From NCBI GenBank assembly GCA_011800155.1, contig CM022368.1, positions 3,844,001 to 3,908,000 on the forward strand: a stretch of DNA of 64,000 nt, written 5' to 3'. The notes beneath the pieces are model-generated. The model was not told the DNA's origin, ran no database searches, and saw only the letters and a list, made by a program, of their open reading frames with translations. The position numbers and the translations under genes were made by a program. This DNA is from Flammulina velutipes (Eukaryota > Basidiomycota > Agaricomycetes > Agaricales > Physalacriaceae). Of this stretch, positions 45,359 to 56,655 are shown one piece after another; within the stretch, counting starts at the first letter, position 1; every line of letters starts with the position of its first letter.

Positions 45359-45475
45359 CGTCAAGGACAAAGTCCGAGGGTGATGGCGAAAAGGAAACGA
45401 GCCACGTGGCGAGCGTGGCAGTCAGCGACACGTTACGGCTCTTCGCTTTCTCCCACCATCTCTCCAATAACTGCC
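45359..45475. promoter_or_regulatory. Compact divergent promoter HEM14 / SPC2
   Basis: Just 117 bases separate the two start codons, so transcription start sites may even overlap. The assignment rests on position only. Confidence 0.5.
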
Positions 45476-46323
45476 ATGACCCGTTCAAAGAAAACAGGCA
45501 ACAACACTGTAGCCTCGTCGCCCAGCCCCAGCCGTTCACCCGCAGCGGAGGATATACCCACCGGACCCCTCAGCATCGTCGTGTCTCCTGACCAGCGCGA
45601 ACCTGTCAAAGTAAACAGCGCAAACATCACAGAACTAAAAAATGCCTGCGACGACGCAGTGAAGCGCGTAAGCTTGGTTCTCTGCCCAGCCTTGACGGTA
45701 TTAACAGCTGCACAGTATCTCTCACGACCAGAACTATTCAACCAAATCTATGTGCACACGGACATACGGCTAGCGCTAGGCTGGGCGAGTGTCTTTGTCG
45801 CTGGTGGCACGGCCTTGTACGGCTACAAAGTCGAGTTTGAGCAGTCGAAGCCGGTAGTGTGGGCAGGTCTGGCAATGTGCGTCTATTCATTCTCTCCTAA
45901 CTCGCCTCTTTCTGACCCTCGACCAGCTACTGCTTGCTCACCGTCATACAAACACTATATGCCTACTTTATCGAAGGCGAAACCGTCTTCCTTGGAAAGC
46001 GCAAGACCTTCTCAAAACGAGTTCGAATCCGTTTCTCTGGCATTCCTGTGCCTCTCGCTTACCCGTCATAGATCGTCACCGAACGGATAACGATAGGCTC
46101 ACGAACAATACCTGTCAAGTCAACGTCTCCACCAGCATACGACCTAAGCATCTCATACGTACGCTCTGCCAGCAGTGGAAAGTCGTTACTGGCCAAGGGC
46201 AAGACGCGTGGATCGCGCGAGTACAACGCCTTCTTCGACGAGCAAGGCACTATGGACCAGGATATATTCGAACAGTACGTCGGAGAGCTCGTGGAGCAAG
46301 CTATGGAAGGAAAGAATACATGA
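45476..46323 (+). CDS. SPC2: Signal peptidase complex subunit 2
   Basis: Accessory subunit of the ER signal peptidase. The sequence starts MTRSKKTGNNTVASSPSPSR and continues PVKVNSANITELKNACDDAV, typical of the family. Two membrane segments follow (LVLCPALTVLTAAQYL is amphipathic; LALGWASVFVAGGTALYGY and, after an intron at 45878-45927, IYCLLTVIQTLYAYFIEG). A second intron (about 46017-46071, unusual GTTCGA donor) joins KTFSKR to IVTERITIGS. The C-terminal cytosolic part reads YDLSISYVRSA and ends EQAMEGKNT with TGA at 46321. About 240 residues. A longer in-frame N-terminus exists upstream but would overlap the HEM14 promoter and is unlikely. Confidence 0.88.
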
Positions 46324-47325
46324 CCTGTAGTATAGGTATGTTTCCTCATTGTCTTTGGGTCACTGTATTCATCTCCTATGTCTCGCAGTTTCAATGTTCA
46401 ATGTCTTGTATTGGAATGTCTATTATGACTCTGTTGATAAGCTACGCCACCAATAACGCCACCTATGTCATGATAGGACACCTATACGGTTGTGGCTACT
46501 GTCCATCTGATCAAGGATCGTATCTCCCCCTTCTAAGCCGTATCCCCCATGTCTATGAGGTCGATGTGTGCGTTTTGGCGCCCGTGGTCTTGTCTGTTGA
46601 GTCGACCTTTATCTTCTGCATAGGCCCAACATGAATGCAATCCATACACTGGCTGCTTTCTCCCCGTGAAGGATTCCTCTGAGTAGCCTGCTTACACTCA
46701 AGGTTGACCGTTGAAAACCTTATGGTGGGGTCGAGCACGACATGCATTACGTTCCTTTTTGCAAGACTTGCACAATTAACGCTTCTATACAGATTTACTA
46801 TGCTGTTGGGAATGATAACAAGGAAATTTGGCGACTGCTGCTCTCCTCATTGCACTCGTTCAGCAAACAAGTGCCGAGAACACTGAGGACCATAACAGTG
46901 ACTACTTTATTCTTTCGAAAAACATTCGACGTTGAACAACATCACAGGCAACTTGAAACGACTTAGCAAACAGGTTGGAGCACCAAGCCCTCGCATCGAT
47001 CACCTGGAATTATTATGATGAAGAGCTGGTTTCAGCTTCGCGCCCAATTTTCGGCGCTGCTGGCGGGCATGCATAAGCATTTTGATTTAAGAATATCTTT
47101 TCTTCGCCTTCGTCCCGTCTCAGCGCTTTTCGACCTCAACCATTACCCCAATATCCCCCAACCGCACCAGTGATCAGTCGAGGACCCACAACGTGGACCT
47201 CACCAGTCAAACCAATCACGACGAGGGAATAAAGTCAACCGTCTTGTTGTATCTACAACCAAACCAGGTGAGCCTCAACACCTCTATTCCAACGAATTTC
47301 TCCTGACCTTTCAAGTCCAGAATCC
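46324..47325. other. Intergenic, about 1 kb, no gene supported
   Basis: Short frames only, with no recognisable motifs. A pyrimidine-rich tract precedes the F-box gene. Confidence 0.5.
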
Positions 47326-48783
47326 ATGTCTTCCCTCCGAGCCCAAGGCTCATACTTCGATCTACTTCCCGTTGAGCTCTTGGTTCACATCTGCGCTTAC
47401 ATACCTCCTCACTCCCTCTTCTCAATCGCATCCGTCTGCAAAAAGCTCCAGGACATATGCACCCATCTTATATACGCCGACCCTCTGAGCGTCGTATCCC
47501 CCCAGCCCCACAAAATCCGCACAGCCTATCGCAAGCTCGTACACCTAATAGACACCCGTCCGCACCTCCAGGCCCGACTCCGGAAGCTCAAAATCTACCT
47601 CCCGGATATCTCTGACTCCGACATGCTGAATGCTGCACCATTCAGATGGGCGGACACACAACACTTGACGGAATTACGACTCTACGTCCCTCCCATCTGC
47701 ACAGAATGCCGCTCAATGCAGCGCCAGACGGACGTCGACATTCCGTGCCACCGACTCGTTCAAGAAGTTTTGGCAGTCGCAGCGATGAAGTGGCCGAACC
47801 TCCCATCCCTCCATATAGAACGAGACGCTACCCTCGTACCTTGCCATTGCTCAACAAACAACCGTATCAATCCCCGCTTCTTCCCCTCCCTCAGGAACCT
47901 CAGAATAGACAACAAGCCTCTGAATCCTACAACCACCGTCCATCTCCTAGCCATTTCTTCATCATCACTCCATACTTTGACTCTGGAATCGCCACACGAC
48001 CTCTTACAAGACATCATGGATGCCCTACCCATATTCCCAGCCCTAGAACATCTAAACATCAGCCTCAAATCTCCCGACTCCGTAATCCAAGCCGTCCTCC
48101 CCCGGTGTTTCCCAAACCTCATCTCACTCCGCCTCAAACACTGTGGTTGGCGCAGCTTCGATAGATGTATACCCTTAGACCTCAGCTCCCTCCTTTCCCT
48201 CCAACACCTCTACGTCTCTTCATTCGAGATCGATCGGCTACCAGCCGGGCTGAAGACATGGACGATTGCAGATACATTCCTACTTCCTCGTTCAGTCACA
48301 GTGGTTCATTCGTTGGAAGCGGTGTGCTTCCACCCGACGGACCCGTTGTGTTTGGAAGATAGGCGACGGGGTGCATGCGAGTGGTTCCGCCTCCTCGGGG
48401 AGCATTATCCCATGCTCACGTATCTCGAGGCGGGAGGTACCTTGGTGCGCATCCGTGAGAGGGACCTGGTGAGCTGTCCTCAAGTTTGAATCGATTGGAT
48501 GTCCGACTAACACGTTAAACAGCCTGACCTTGCCGAGGTCATCTCCAAATGCTTCCCGCTATTGCGGGCCCTCGTGGTCTCCGTGACGAGGTGGGAAATG
48601 GCGAGTTGTACGTGCACGGAACTACACCAGAGGACTGCCGCCACTGGGTTCTTCGCTGTGAACGCGGAACTGCAGACCATTGTTCTGAATGGCACTGCTT
48701 GGTCGCGGAAGTCAGTCGGTTCTTTAGCCGTGAAAGGGAGTGTGGTGGCTCCATCGACGCTGAGCGAACGATTTCGCGAATAG
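47326..48783 (+). CDS. F-box protein with leucine-rich-repeat-like region
   Basis: Probable substrate adaptor of an SCF ubiquitin ligase. The F-box is at residues 10-50 (YFDLLPVELLVHICAYIPPH, then SLFSIASVCKKLQDI). The rest has irregular leucine-rich strands (LRNLRIDNKPLNPTT, LHTLTLESPHDLL, ALEHLNISLKS, LISLRLKHCGW, LQHLYVSSFEI). Exon 1 is 47326-48468. An intron with gtgagc donor and an aaacag acceptor at 48520-48522 joins RERDL to PDLAEVISKCFPLLRALV, and exon 2 runs 48523-48783. About 465 residues. No ligand can be inferred. Confidence 0.85.
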
Positions 48784-48852
48784 ATTATAGATGAACTTTA
48801 TTTAATTCACGCCACAATGGAACAACATCCTTTCTGCATATTGATTCAACTC

Positions 48853-50323
48853 TCACTCAAAGATGTCAAAGTCCAAACCCCAGTTTTTGCTCGGGTTCAA
48901 TCCGCGCTGAGGAGGATGGGCACGCGCAGCAGCCTCCAGCTTCTCAAACAGGTGCTTGGGGAGTTTCGTAACTGTTGACAGACAAGTCAGTACATGTATC
49001 GAAGAAGAAAACATCACATACTATGCAAGTTCTCCTCCACCCTCGAAGGCGTAACACTTTTCGGCAGCACAACAGTGCCTCTCTGAACATGCCACGATAT
49101 GATGACTTGAGCGGGTGTGATGCCCAATTCCTGTGCGATTTCCTTGACCTCTTTCACATTAAGCGTGTCTCCAACACGCCCGTCACTCCCGAGGGGAGAG
49201 TATGCCTCGAGGAGGAGCCCGTTCTTCTTGGACCATTCCAGGAGCTCGACTTGGGGGAACCAGAAATTGATCTCGACCTGGTTAACGGCAGGCTGGTACT
49301 TGAGGGGGTTGGCGGTAAGGTTCTGGAGACGGCGGATGCTGAAGCTATAGAGGAAGATGGGTTAGAAAAAGGGAGGAGGGTCTCTGCGAAGACTTACTTG
49401 CTGAGACCGATATTCCGAACCTTGCCTTTCTCAACCATCTCCTCTAGCTTTTGCCATGTCGGGTAGGGGTTCTCGGTGAGCTCTTTGTTGTAGACGGAAC
49501 CGTCTTTGTTGAGCGCGAGAGGCCTGGATAACATGGGTTAGTGTTTCGAAGGCTGATTTTGTCTATCACAGCATACGCACCAGTGAATGATGTATAGGTC
49601 CAAGTAGTCTGTCTTGAGTTTGGCGAGTGAGTCGTCAAGAGCACGTTCAACATCCTCAGGTGCGTGAAACTGGTTGTAGAGCTGTTCGGTGAATGAGCAA
49701 TGACGAACAAGCCTGGCACCTGATAAACAGAACCTTTGAAGTCAACCACACATCTTCACGGGCAACAGAGCTAGCAGCAAGGGCATCTCCGACCTCTTCT
49801 TCGTTCTGAGAAGATATATCAGTCGAAATTTGGGAGAATGCACTCAAATGTCGCATACTCTGTAGATCCACGCGCCATCGATATGTTTGTATCCTGCTTC
49901 GAGAGCCGTCTACAGTGATACTGTTATTAGACACTCCGGATTGAGATGATTCGAAGCGTACAGTTACAGCGCGGCCAACTTGGTTTGGCTCAGCCTTCCA
50001 TACCCCTAGTGTATTGTAAATCAGTGCACGCGAACTAGGGAGAACCGGTACTGACCCAATGCGACAGATGGGATTTTATCACCAGAGGGCAACGTAAAAT
50101 GGGTGGGAAGACCTTTGAAGCTGGAGTGGCACCCGAAGCCCCACTTGGCGAAGTCAAAGAAACCATGGCGAGACAGAGAACGGGTAGCAGCTAGCGCCAT
50201 TACTGCAAGGCAAATCCCAACGGCGGCGCGTTTGAGTATAGAGCACTTCTTGACGGGTTTGCGCTGCTCCTCCCCCTCGTATTGGGGGAGCGACTCATAT
50301 TTGGCGGCGTTGTGGGTGTCCAT
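48853..50323 (-). CDS. Aldo-keto reductase with N-terminal membrane anchor
   Basis: NAD(P)H-dependent reductase of carbonyl substrates. The first 60 residues carry an acidic/basic cytosolic start (MDTHNAAKYESLPQYEGEEQ) and a hydrophobic segment (ILKRAAVGICLAVMALAA), suggesting a type II membrane anchor, which is unusual in this family. The reductase core follows: FTLPSGDKIPSVALG, GYKHIDGAWIYRNEEEVG (catalytic Asp and Tyr), DVWLTSKV (Lys), LDLYIIHWP (His), VRNIGLSNFS, QVEINFWFPQ and VVLPKSVTPSRVEEN (cofactor-binding). The C-terminus reads NWGLDFDIFE. All four catalytic-tetrad residues are present. Around seven introns. An upstream in-frame ATG at 50377 could add 18 residues. Substrate unknown; glycerol or xylose reductase-type activity is possible. 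Confidence 0.85.
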
Positions 50324-50746
50324 CGTGAACGTATGAACGCGTAAAAGGTGGGCACTATCGCACTGAAATGACGACATTTTATATGTTAATCTTTAGGCTG
50401 CCGTCGGCATCTGGCAGAGATAAAGAAAGCGAATTCGAATTTCGGAGAGGTACGAGTTACTCAGCAGGTACTTGTTCGTGTTTCTGCAACGGCGCGACGT
50501 CCGAAAACCTGTAGACTAAGATAACGAGAGTCTCTGCTTGTATCGTCGAAGAAAAGTACGCTTTGGCGGTTCTGATGGATTTACTGTCCCCGCAGGACGC
50601 CCGAATCCGAATCTTCGCGGTACCTTCTAACAGCAGGCTGTCGAAGAGAACATAATTGAAGTCACCCATATCCCCAAGTCTATTAAACGAGTGCAATGTC
50701 AACCAAATATTGTCGACAGAATGATCATACGATACAGTCTCTAAAA

Positions 50747-51902
50747 TCAAAACAAGCCATCGAAATATGCTTCGGTACCATGCGTGGGCTTGGAAGATAC
50801 GACAGAGGGAGCGGCTTTGGTCGGCGGCTTCGACTGAGCAGGCAAGTAGTCTGATATAATGGAATCGAAATCCGGCGCCGGCGCTGGGAAATAAATGAGA
50901 ATCTCGAGAAGCAATTTGACGAGGTGCATACCTTTAGGCAGAGGTCGTACAGAATTCTTCAGCATATTAGACACGATGAGCTGGCGTATAGCGGCGCCGT
51001 CCAGAATCTAAGAACTATTAGCTCTGCAAAGGGGTATTCTTCCGAATGGTTTCTTACTTTGGGCGCGTCTTTCTTTGGTGGTGCCGGACTAGGAGCAGCT
51101 TGTGGTTTGGGCTCCTTGTATGTACCCAGTGGCCCCGATGCCTTGCCCAAGAATGTTAGGACGTCACCCTTGGTGAGCATTCCTCGTACACCGGTGCCCT
51201 TGATTTTTTCTGGCTCGGACACACCGTATTCCACTAGGAGACGTTGTACCGAAGGGAACAATGTGCGAGAATGGGACGGCGGATGAGAGAGGTGCGCTTT
51301 CGGAGGTTCGGGCTCGGATCGCGGGGCTGAAGGTGGATGTGACGGGGCAGCCTCCTTTGCTGGCTGCGGCGGCGCAGAGCTGGAGGATTCGGCGGGAACT
51401 TCAAGGTTGGAAATGTCGTCGCCTTCTTGTGCCAGCAATGCAATTATCTTGCCGACTGGAATGGCCTTGGTTCCATCTGGCGCCTGCGAAACTTTTAGCG
51501 GTGAATACAGGCGTCAATAACATTGCGCACTATAATCTTTCCCATAATCCCGTCGTCCTGAGCTTCGACGTCTATTGTCGCCTTGTCTGTTTCCTACCAT
51601 GGATATAATGACTATTTATCAGCGGACAGCGTTTGAGCTTACAATCTCGAGAAGGACGTCGCCAGCGATGAAGGACTCTCCGGGCTGCTTTTTCCAGGAG
51701 GCAATGCCGCCTTCCGTCATCGTGGGCGACATGGCGGGCATTTGGAGATGCGTGATATCATGACGGCTGGGCGTAGCATGAAGAACTATTGCGGCCACGT
51801 TAGTTTATTAGACGCGTCTAGTTGTTAGCACCACGTACATCGTCTAGACGGTTGGCGCATGCATTTCTTCGACACCGACGCAATCTGGCGAGCGCTGTTC
51901 AT
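50747..51902 (-). CDS. PDX1: Pyruvate dehydrogenase complex protein X (E3-binding protein)
   Basis: Anchors dihydrolipoamide dehydrogenase (E3) to the E2 core in mitochondria. The start MNSARQIASVSKKCMRQPSR is Arg/Lys/Ser-rich as expected of a mitochondrial presequence. The lipoyl domain follows (LQMPAMSPTMTEGGIASWKK, then an ETDKA-type lipoyl-lysine region spanning the introns near 51640 and 51580) and ends DGTKAIPVGKIIALLAQEGDD. A Pro/Ser/Ala linker leads to the E3-binding domain (LFPSVQRLLVEYGVSEPEKI, then GTGVRGMLTKGDVLTFLG). The remainder (LGTYKEPKPQ ... YLPAQSKPPTKAAP) is too short for an E2 acyltransferase domain, so this is protein X rather than E2. About 310 residues. Stop at 50747. 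Confidence 0.88.
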
Positions 51903-52258
51903 AATGGCCAGCAAGACGGTATGCGAAAGCGATCAACTTTTCGGTTGGGGATCGCGTAAAGAATGAAATGAATCGGGACTTTGCGGAGAGTCACGTGCAG
52001 TATCTCCAATTTGGACTGATTCGAGTAGTACTAGTAGTATTGTTACTACCACCACTGTTACTGGTACTACCTAGTCTACATCCAACATGCGTACCTCTAC
52101 TACAGCATCATTCCCACGCGTTGACAATTGGAAAATGCGGGTCTTTGTTTTCTGGATCTTTGACCGCTCTCGGAGAACAATAACATCTGAGCCACTGATG
52201 GCGGTCTACTCGCCCTTCAACTTGGACATCCTCTCCTCTCTCATCCTGCCATATCACA
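51903..52258. other. Divergent intergenic region with trinucleotide-rich stretch
   Basis: About 355 bases between PDX1 and the next gene. It contains a low-complexity stretch at about 52023-52073 rich in agt/act units (agtagtactagtagta ... tactaccaccactgttac) that can fold on itself. No gene seen. Confidence 0.5.
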
Positions 52259-54662
52259 ATGCCACGACGCGCTCGCTCACCCTCCAACGAATCAGACGGT
52301 CAACCAGACCGCAAGCGCCGTCGTCTCTCAGAAACCAGTGCTCCTTCCCCCACAAAAGTCAAGAGTCAACCGCTGCTGCTTTGGAAAGGCTTCGAACACT
52401 CTCCTAACGATGTTTTCACCAATGTAAGTAGTATGCAATGGTCGCTAACACTCGTTCATTTATTAATTTAATCCTATAGATTCTCTCCTACGTCGGATGG
52501 GAGGACCTTGTCTCCCTCGCACATACCAACCTATTTTTCCAGCTCTACTTGACGGACCCTAGGAGCAATAATGTCTGGAAAAGTGCAAGACATGCATACG
52601 ATGATTTCTTGGTCAAAATTCCCGAGCCTCCAGCTGGCATTCCTGAATACGTGCTTGCCTTCTTCATCCTCCGAACAACATGCTGTGTAGTAAGAAATCT
52701 AGTATCTTCCCCGCAAGTTAAGGCTTACCGAGACCTCAGAAGTGTGACAGTCAGCAGGATATCGTCAAAGAGTATATGCAATGGTATTGTCGCAACTGCC
52801 AAAAATCCCTGTACGTTCGTTTCTTCTGGTCATGTCACGAGTGTATAAGCTGACCATTGATCCTAGCTACGGCTCCCGTGCTGATATAAAGTCCGAGTTT
52901 CCGAACCTTCCTTCGTCCTATTTCACACCTCAAATCATGCCCACCATAACGGATGGTGGTATGTACTTTTTCTGACTCCTTAGGACTTGACGTTGATGGG
53001 TTTGACAGATTCATTGCTTTTCTCCGTCCCATACGCTATGCAATTGAGTGAAAATTACCGGGAAGATGTCGACGAAGAGTCTGATATACGCCACCGCCAT
53101 GCCATGATCAGTAGTTACACAACGGTAAACTTTTTTTTCCTACTCCAAAAATGCTTGGGAGCTCATTGAGAGATAGGCATGTGACCTCTATATCTCTACC
53201 GGTGACGAACTCAAGCAGCGGAAACTTCGATATCAAACGTGAGTGAAGCGCATGCCACGCCGATCTAAAACTCACTCGTGCCAGTATCTTGTCATATCTA
53301 GCGGATTTTGACTATACAGACCTAGCTGTATCCTTGGGCAAACGATTTACAAGGCATCCGCTTGTTAGCAATGCTCGAGTTCTGGACGATTTAGGTACAG
53401 TTCTCTCATATTCAGTGCCAAAAGACTTACATCTTTGCGAAACAGAGTGGAGTATTGTCCAGGACGACATTCTCCAGATCCTCATCGACTACGAAAACGA
53501 GCTTCGACGGCCTGCCATCGCACGCGTAGTACGCGAAGTCCATAGGAATTGTATGGCCGTCCTATCGCTCGATGATTCCATACGCGCCGCACTCGGTTCG
53601 GAGGACTGGTGCATACCCAACCCGGACGAAATGTGCGAACTTCCAGAGTTCCGCGAGGTCATCGACAAGATTCCTTTCCGCGAACAGCCCACGGTTCAAA
53701 TGTTCAACGACGCGTTTGAGAATTTCCCGGTCATCTTTGCAAGGTGGTTATATGCAAGGCAAAACGCGTTGATGTGCATGGTTAGGGAGCACCATCCAGA
53801 GGCGACGACACATTCCCTCGGCCTCGCCCGGACTGTATTTCAATGCAAATTATGCTTGGAACCTGTTTGGTATCCGCACGTTCTTGTTCACTGGTGTGAC
53901 ATGATGTGGACCTCACCATCTTGTACTCTATCTCCCGAAGAAACCGGAGGTGCCTATCCATGGAGAAATCCTATCGAACGCTTCCGACTGTTTCCTGGCG
54001 CGGAAGAAGTTGCGCGGAATGTCGTGCAATCTTGTGGAGATCATAGCAAGCAGGACATTCATATCCATCCTGATACGGCTCGAATTCGTCAACTCAACAG
54101 AATACCAGTCCTGTTCGTATGCAGGACTTGCGAAATCAGCCATCCCGAATGCTCTAACGTGATGACCTGGAAGGATGCCGTAAGTTGCAATATCTCAACT
54201 CGTCGTTCCCTTGCTTATTATACCTTGATAGATTCACCATGGCGCTGCCTTACCTCAATATGAAGTGGGTCGCTTCTCGGAGTCGGAGTATGCCCATCCC
54301 AGGCCACATCTATGGGCTTCCGAGTCAACATTCTATTGTATTCCCGAGAGATTACTCGGCGATGAGCCCTCTGGCCTTCGGTGCCACAGACTACGACAGG
54401 ATCAGAGGGGATGCAATACTGTCTGCACGTGGTGTTGTGAACTCTTCGAGACGACTCGTATACGACGACATATTGTTGGCAAGTGAGTACGATGTTTCCT
54501 CATCCATTTATCCAGCGCTCAATTATCAACAGACACGGAACCGAAATGTACAAGGAACACTTGACCATTATACCCGATATGCGGCGTCCACGAAAATACT
54601 TTACAAAGGTTCCAGACGATATTGAGCTCTTGGATAGCACTCGCTTTCTTCAAGGTTATTAG
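52259..54662 (+). CDS. F-box-like protein with cysteine-rich C-terminal half
   Basis: The start MPRRARSPSNESDGQPDRKR is a basic, likely nuclear-targeting tail. It is followed after an intron by ILSYVGWEDLVSLAHTNLFF, an F-box-like helix pair as in many agaricomycete proteins. Cys/His pairs recur later: FQCKLCLEPVWYPHVLVHWC, FVCRTCEISHPEC and CNTVCTWCCELFETTRIRRH, which could bind zinc. The last intron (gtgagt ... caacag, about 54482-54530) joins IRRHIVGK to HGTEMYKEHLTIIPDMRRP, ending DSTRFLQGY with TAG at 54660. About eight exons; those between 52690 and 53290 are the least certain. Function unknown beyond the possible SCF role. Confidence 0.65.
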
Positions 54663-54916
54663 ATCCTCCATACATTATTTTGTTCTGCATTAATTTACTG
54701 TTGAACGCTGAGAGCGGCAATCGGCCCGATTCCTCTGTTTCAACTGCTCAACCAACTAAAATTCAGGCATGGTCGTCTTCTCAGCCCAGAGTGTTGCACC
54801 TTAGCAGCTTTTGTTGTCAGTTAATCTAAAAGATCCTAACGACATTACTCGGCCATCGTCATGTCCACCTTTGAAGTCTTCTTGGAGCATGATGATGATC
54901 CAGAGGCCTATACATA

Positions 54917-56303
54917 ATGAATTGCTACAGTTCAAACGACCTTGTCGGCTCCAGGCTACTCCCGCTAGACGCAGGGATACGTTTGGCCCAAAACGAATTG
55001 CTCCCACCGCTCTGCACCAACACTTCGCTTGTTCTCGCTCATACCTGCCTTTCGCAGAAAGGCCAAGTTGCTACCGTGGATGCATCAATCGAAGAAGACG
55101 GGAACGCGGTCCAAACTACCATCTACATATCTTACCATGGTTCTGGGCACGACCGTCCTAATGCTGTCGAAACCCACGTACACGATCTTCTCAATGCTCT
55201 CAGAGCCATACCTGTTCCCCAAGATCACATCGATGCTCCTCCACCTTCCCTTCCTACTGATACAGGACAACCAAGTGTCAACGCCGCCTCTACCCGCCTC
55301 CTTCGCATCATTTACGATTTTGGATGGGACCTCTGGCAGTACTATATTCACAAGAGGATGGAAGGTCTTCAAGTAGCCCTGGAAGTGGTAAGAGCAGCCC
55401 AAGCGAAACACAGAGCGGAGGCCTCGAAAGATCAAGGGAAACGGATGTCCAACGTGGAGTCGCAGACCGAGCCGTTGACTGGAAAGGAATGCGACGAGCT
55501 TTTCGAGCTGCTCCATTGGATCAAGGGATTGCCACAGCTGCTTGCCTCGGGCGGCCAAAGGGAGAAACGAACTGCACCTGGGCTAGTGGCGAAGCTGTAT
55601 CGACATTGGCTGGCCAAGGGCAGAAGAAGACGGGATAATTCGACAATCATCCTGTGTCCCGAAAACGACTATGCTCGACAAACTGGAGGCCGTCGTCCTT
55701 GACCGACGCAAAGTTTATTTTCCGTTGAAGCGGTGGATTGCCAAAATCGTGTCTTTCCATACTCACGGACTTATCCTCCTCCGGCTCGCATATTCTCAAC
55801 GACTTGAACCGATTCTACGGGGAGCGTTCCGTGTAGTCGTCCTTCCTACTCCTGCTCCATCCGCTTCGCTCCTCTTCAATCTCAACTACGACGCGTTGTT
55901 CGATGTCGTCTCTGTCGTCCGAAAAGAATTCTCATCTCTCGAAACATCCAAACGATGGCACCTCGACGATCCAATGCTAGACGAGATTGTCGAGACTTTC
56001 TCTACTTATGTCTTGCAGGAATTTCGAAGCGAGAACAAGTCTCAAAACTAAGTCACGTACAGTGCTCCGTACGTGCATTCCGAGCTCCGTATGCTGGAGT
56101 ATCTTGAAGGTCAGGAGATCGATTTCTTGCCTTACTTTGGAGCCTCCAAGCCTCCGTGTGTGAGTTGCGCACGATATCTTCAAGCATTTGCCCGAGTCAC
56201 TGGGCGCTGCCAGATAGAGGCTCGCGGAACGGGCGGCAAGTTCTATGTACCCTGCCTGGACTATGCCGCGATCGTGCGACGGTGTTCGAGAAGAAATGGT
56301 TAG
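54917..56303 (+). pseudogene. OTT_1508-like deaminase-type gene, apparently decayed
   Basis: The reading frame is open from MNCYSSNDLVGSRLL to about 55700 with long helical segments. It then has to change frame to continue at LEAVVLDRRKVYFPLKRW (55671 on), and meets an in-frame TAA at 56049. Twenty bases further the same frame carries VHSELRMLEYLEG and PPCVSCARYLQAF, which match the HxE and PCxxC zinc/catalytic signatures of the OTT_1508-like deaminase family common in mushrooms. The frame change and the stop suggest a pseudogene. Alternatively the stop lies in a very short GT-AG segment of 24 bases (56039-56062). Family members have no established substrate in fungi. Start and exact breakpoints are approximate. 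Confidence 0.6.
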
Positions 56304-56655
56304 CTTCTTGAAGCAGGAACTTGCTTATTTCTTGCGGGAACATATTGATCAGCATTGCAATCAATTTGTCGGATAGCTCTGCCTCCGTTCAGAACACGAG
56401 CTTCACGGATATCGACGACGACGACGGTTTGTGGATTTACCTTGCATTTGTGTGATGTGCTAAAGTATAACTGTAGGTCCCTCTTGGGAAGATTCCAGGA
56501 CTCGGTTGAAGTCAGGGGATAGATTTATAGTTAACAGATATGTGTAATGGCTACCAGATAGCTAGTACTACAGAAGGAATTGTTTGAATTCGTACGGTGT
56601 CGACCGGCCCGATACTACTGATTCCCAACATCCATCTGCGCAAACTTAGACACTC
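56304..56655. other. Intergenic upstream of BUD32
   Basis: About 350 bases with short frames only; the deaminase-like C-terminus could extend slightly into it. No gene supported. Confidence 0.4.

Noticed and set aside
50457..50750. Minus-strand frame of 97 codons just downstream of PDX1
   Set aside because: It overlaps the PDX1 stop region, has no domain, and lies in what should be the 3' UTR; most likely chance.
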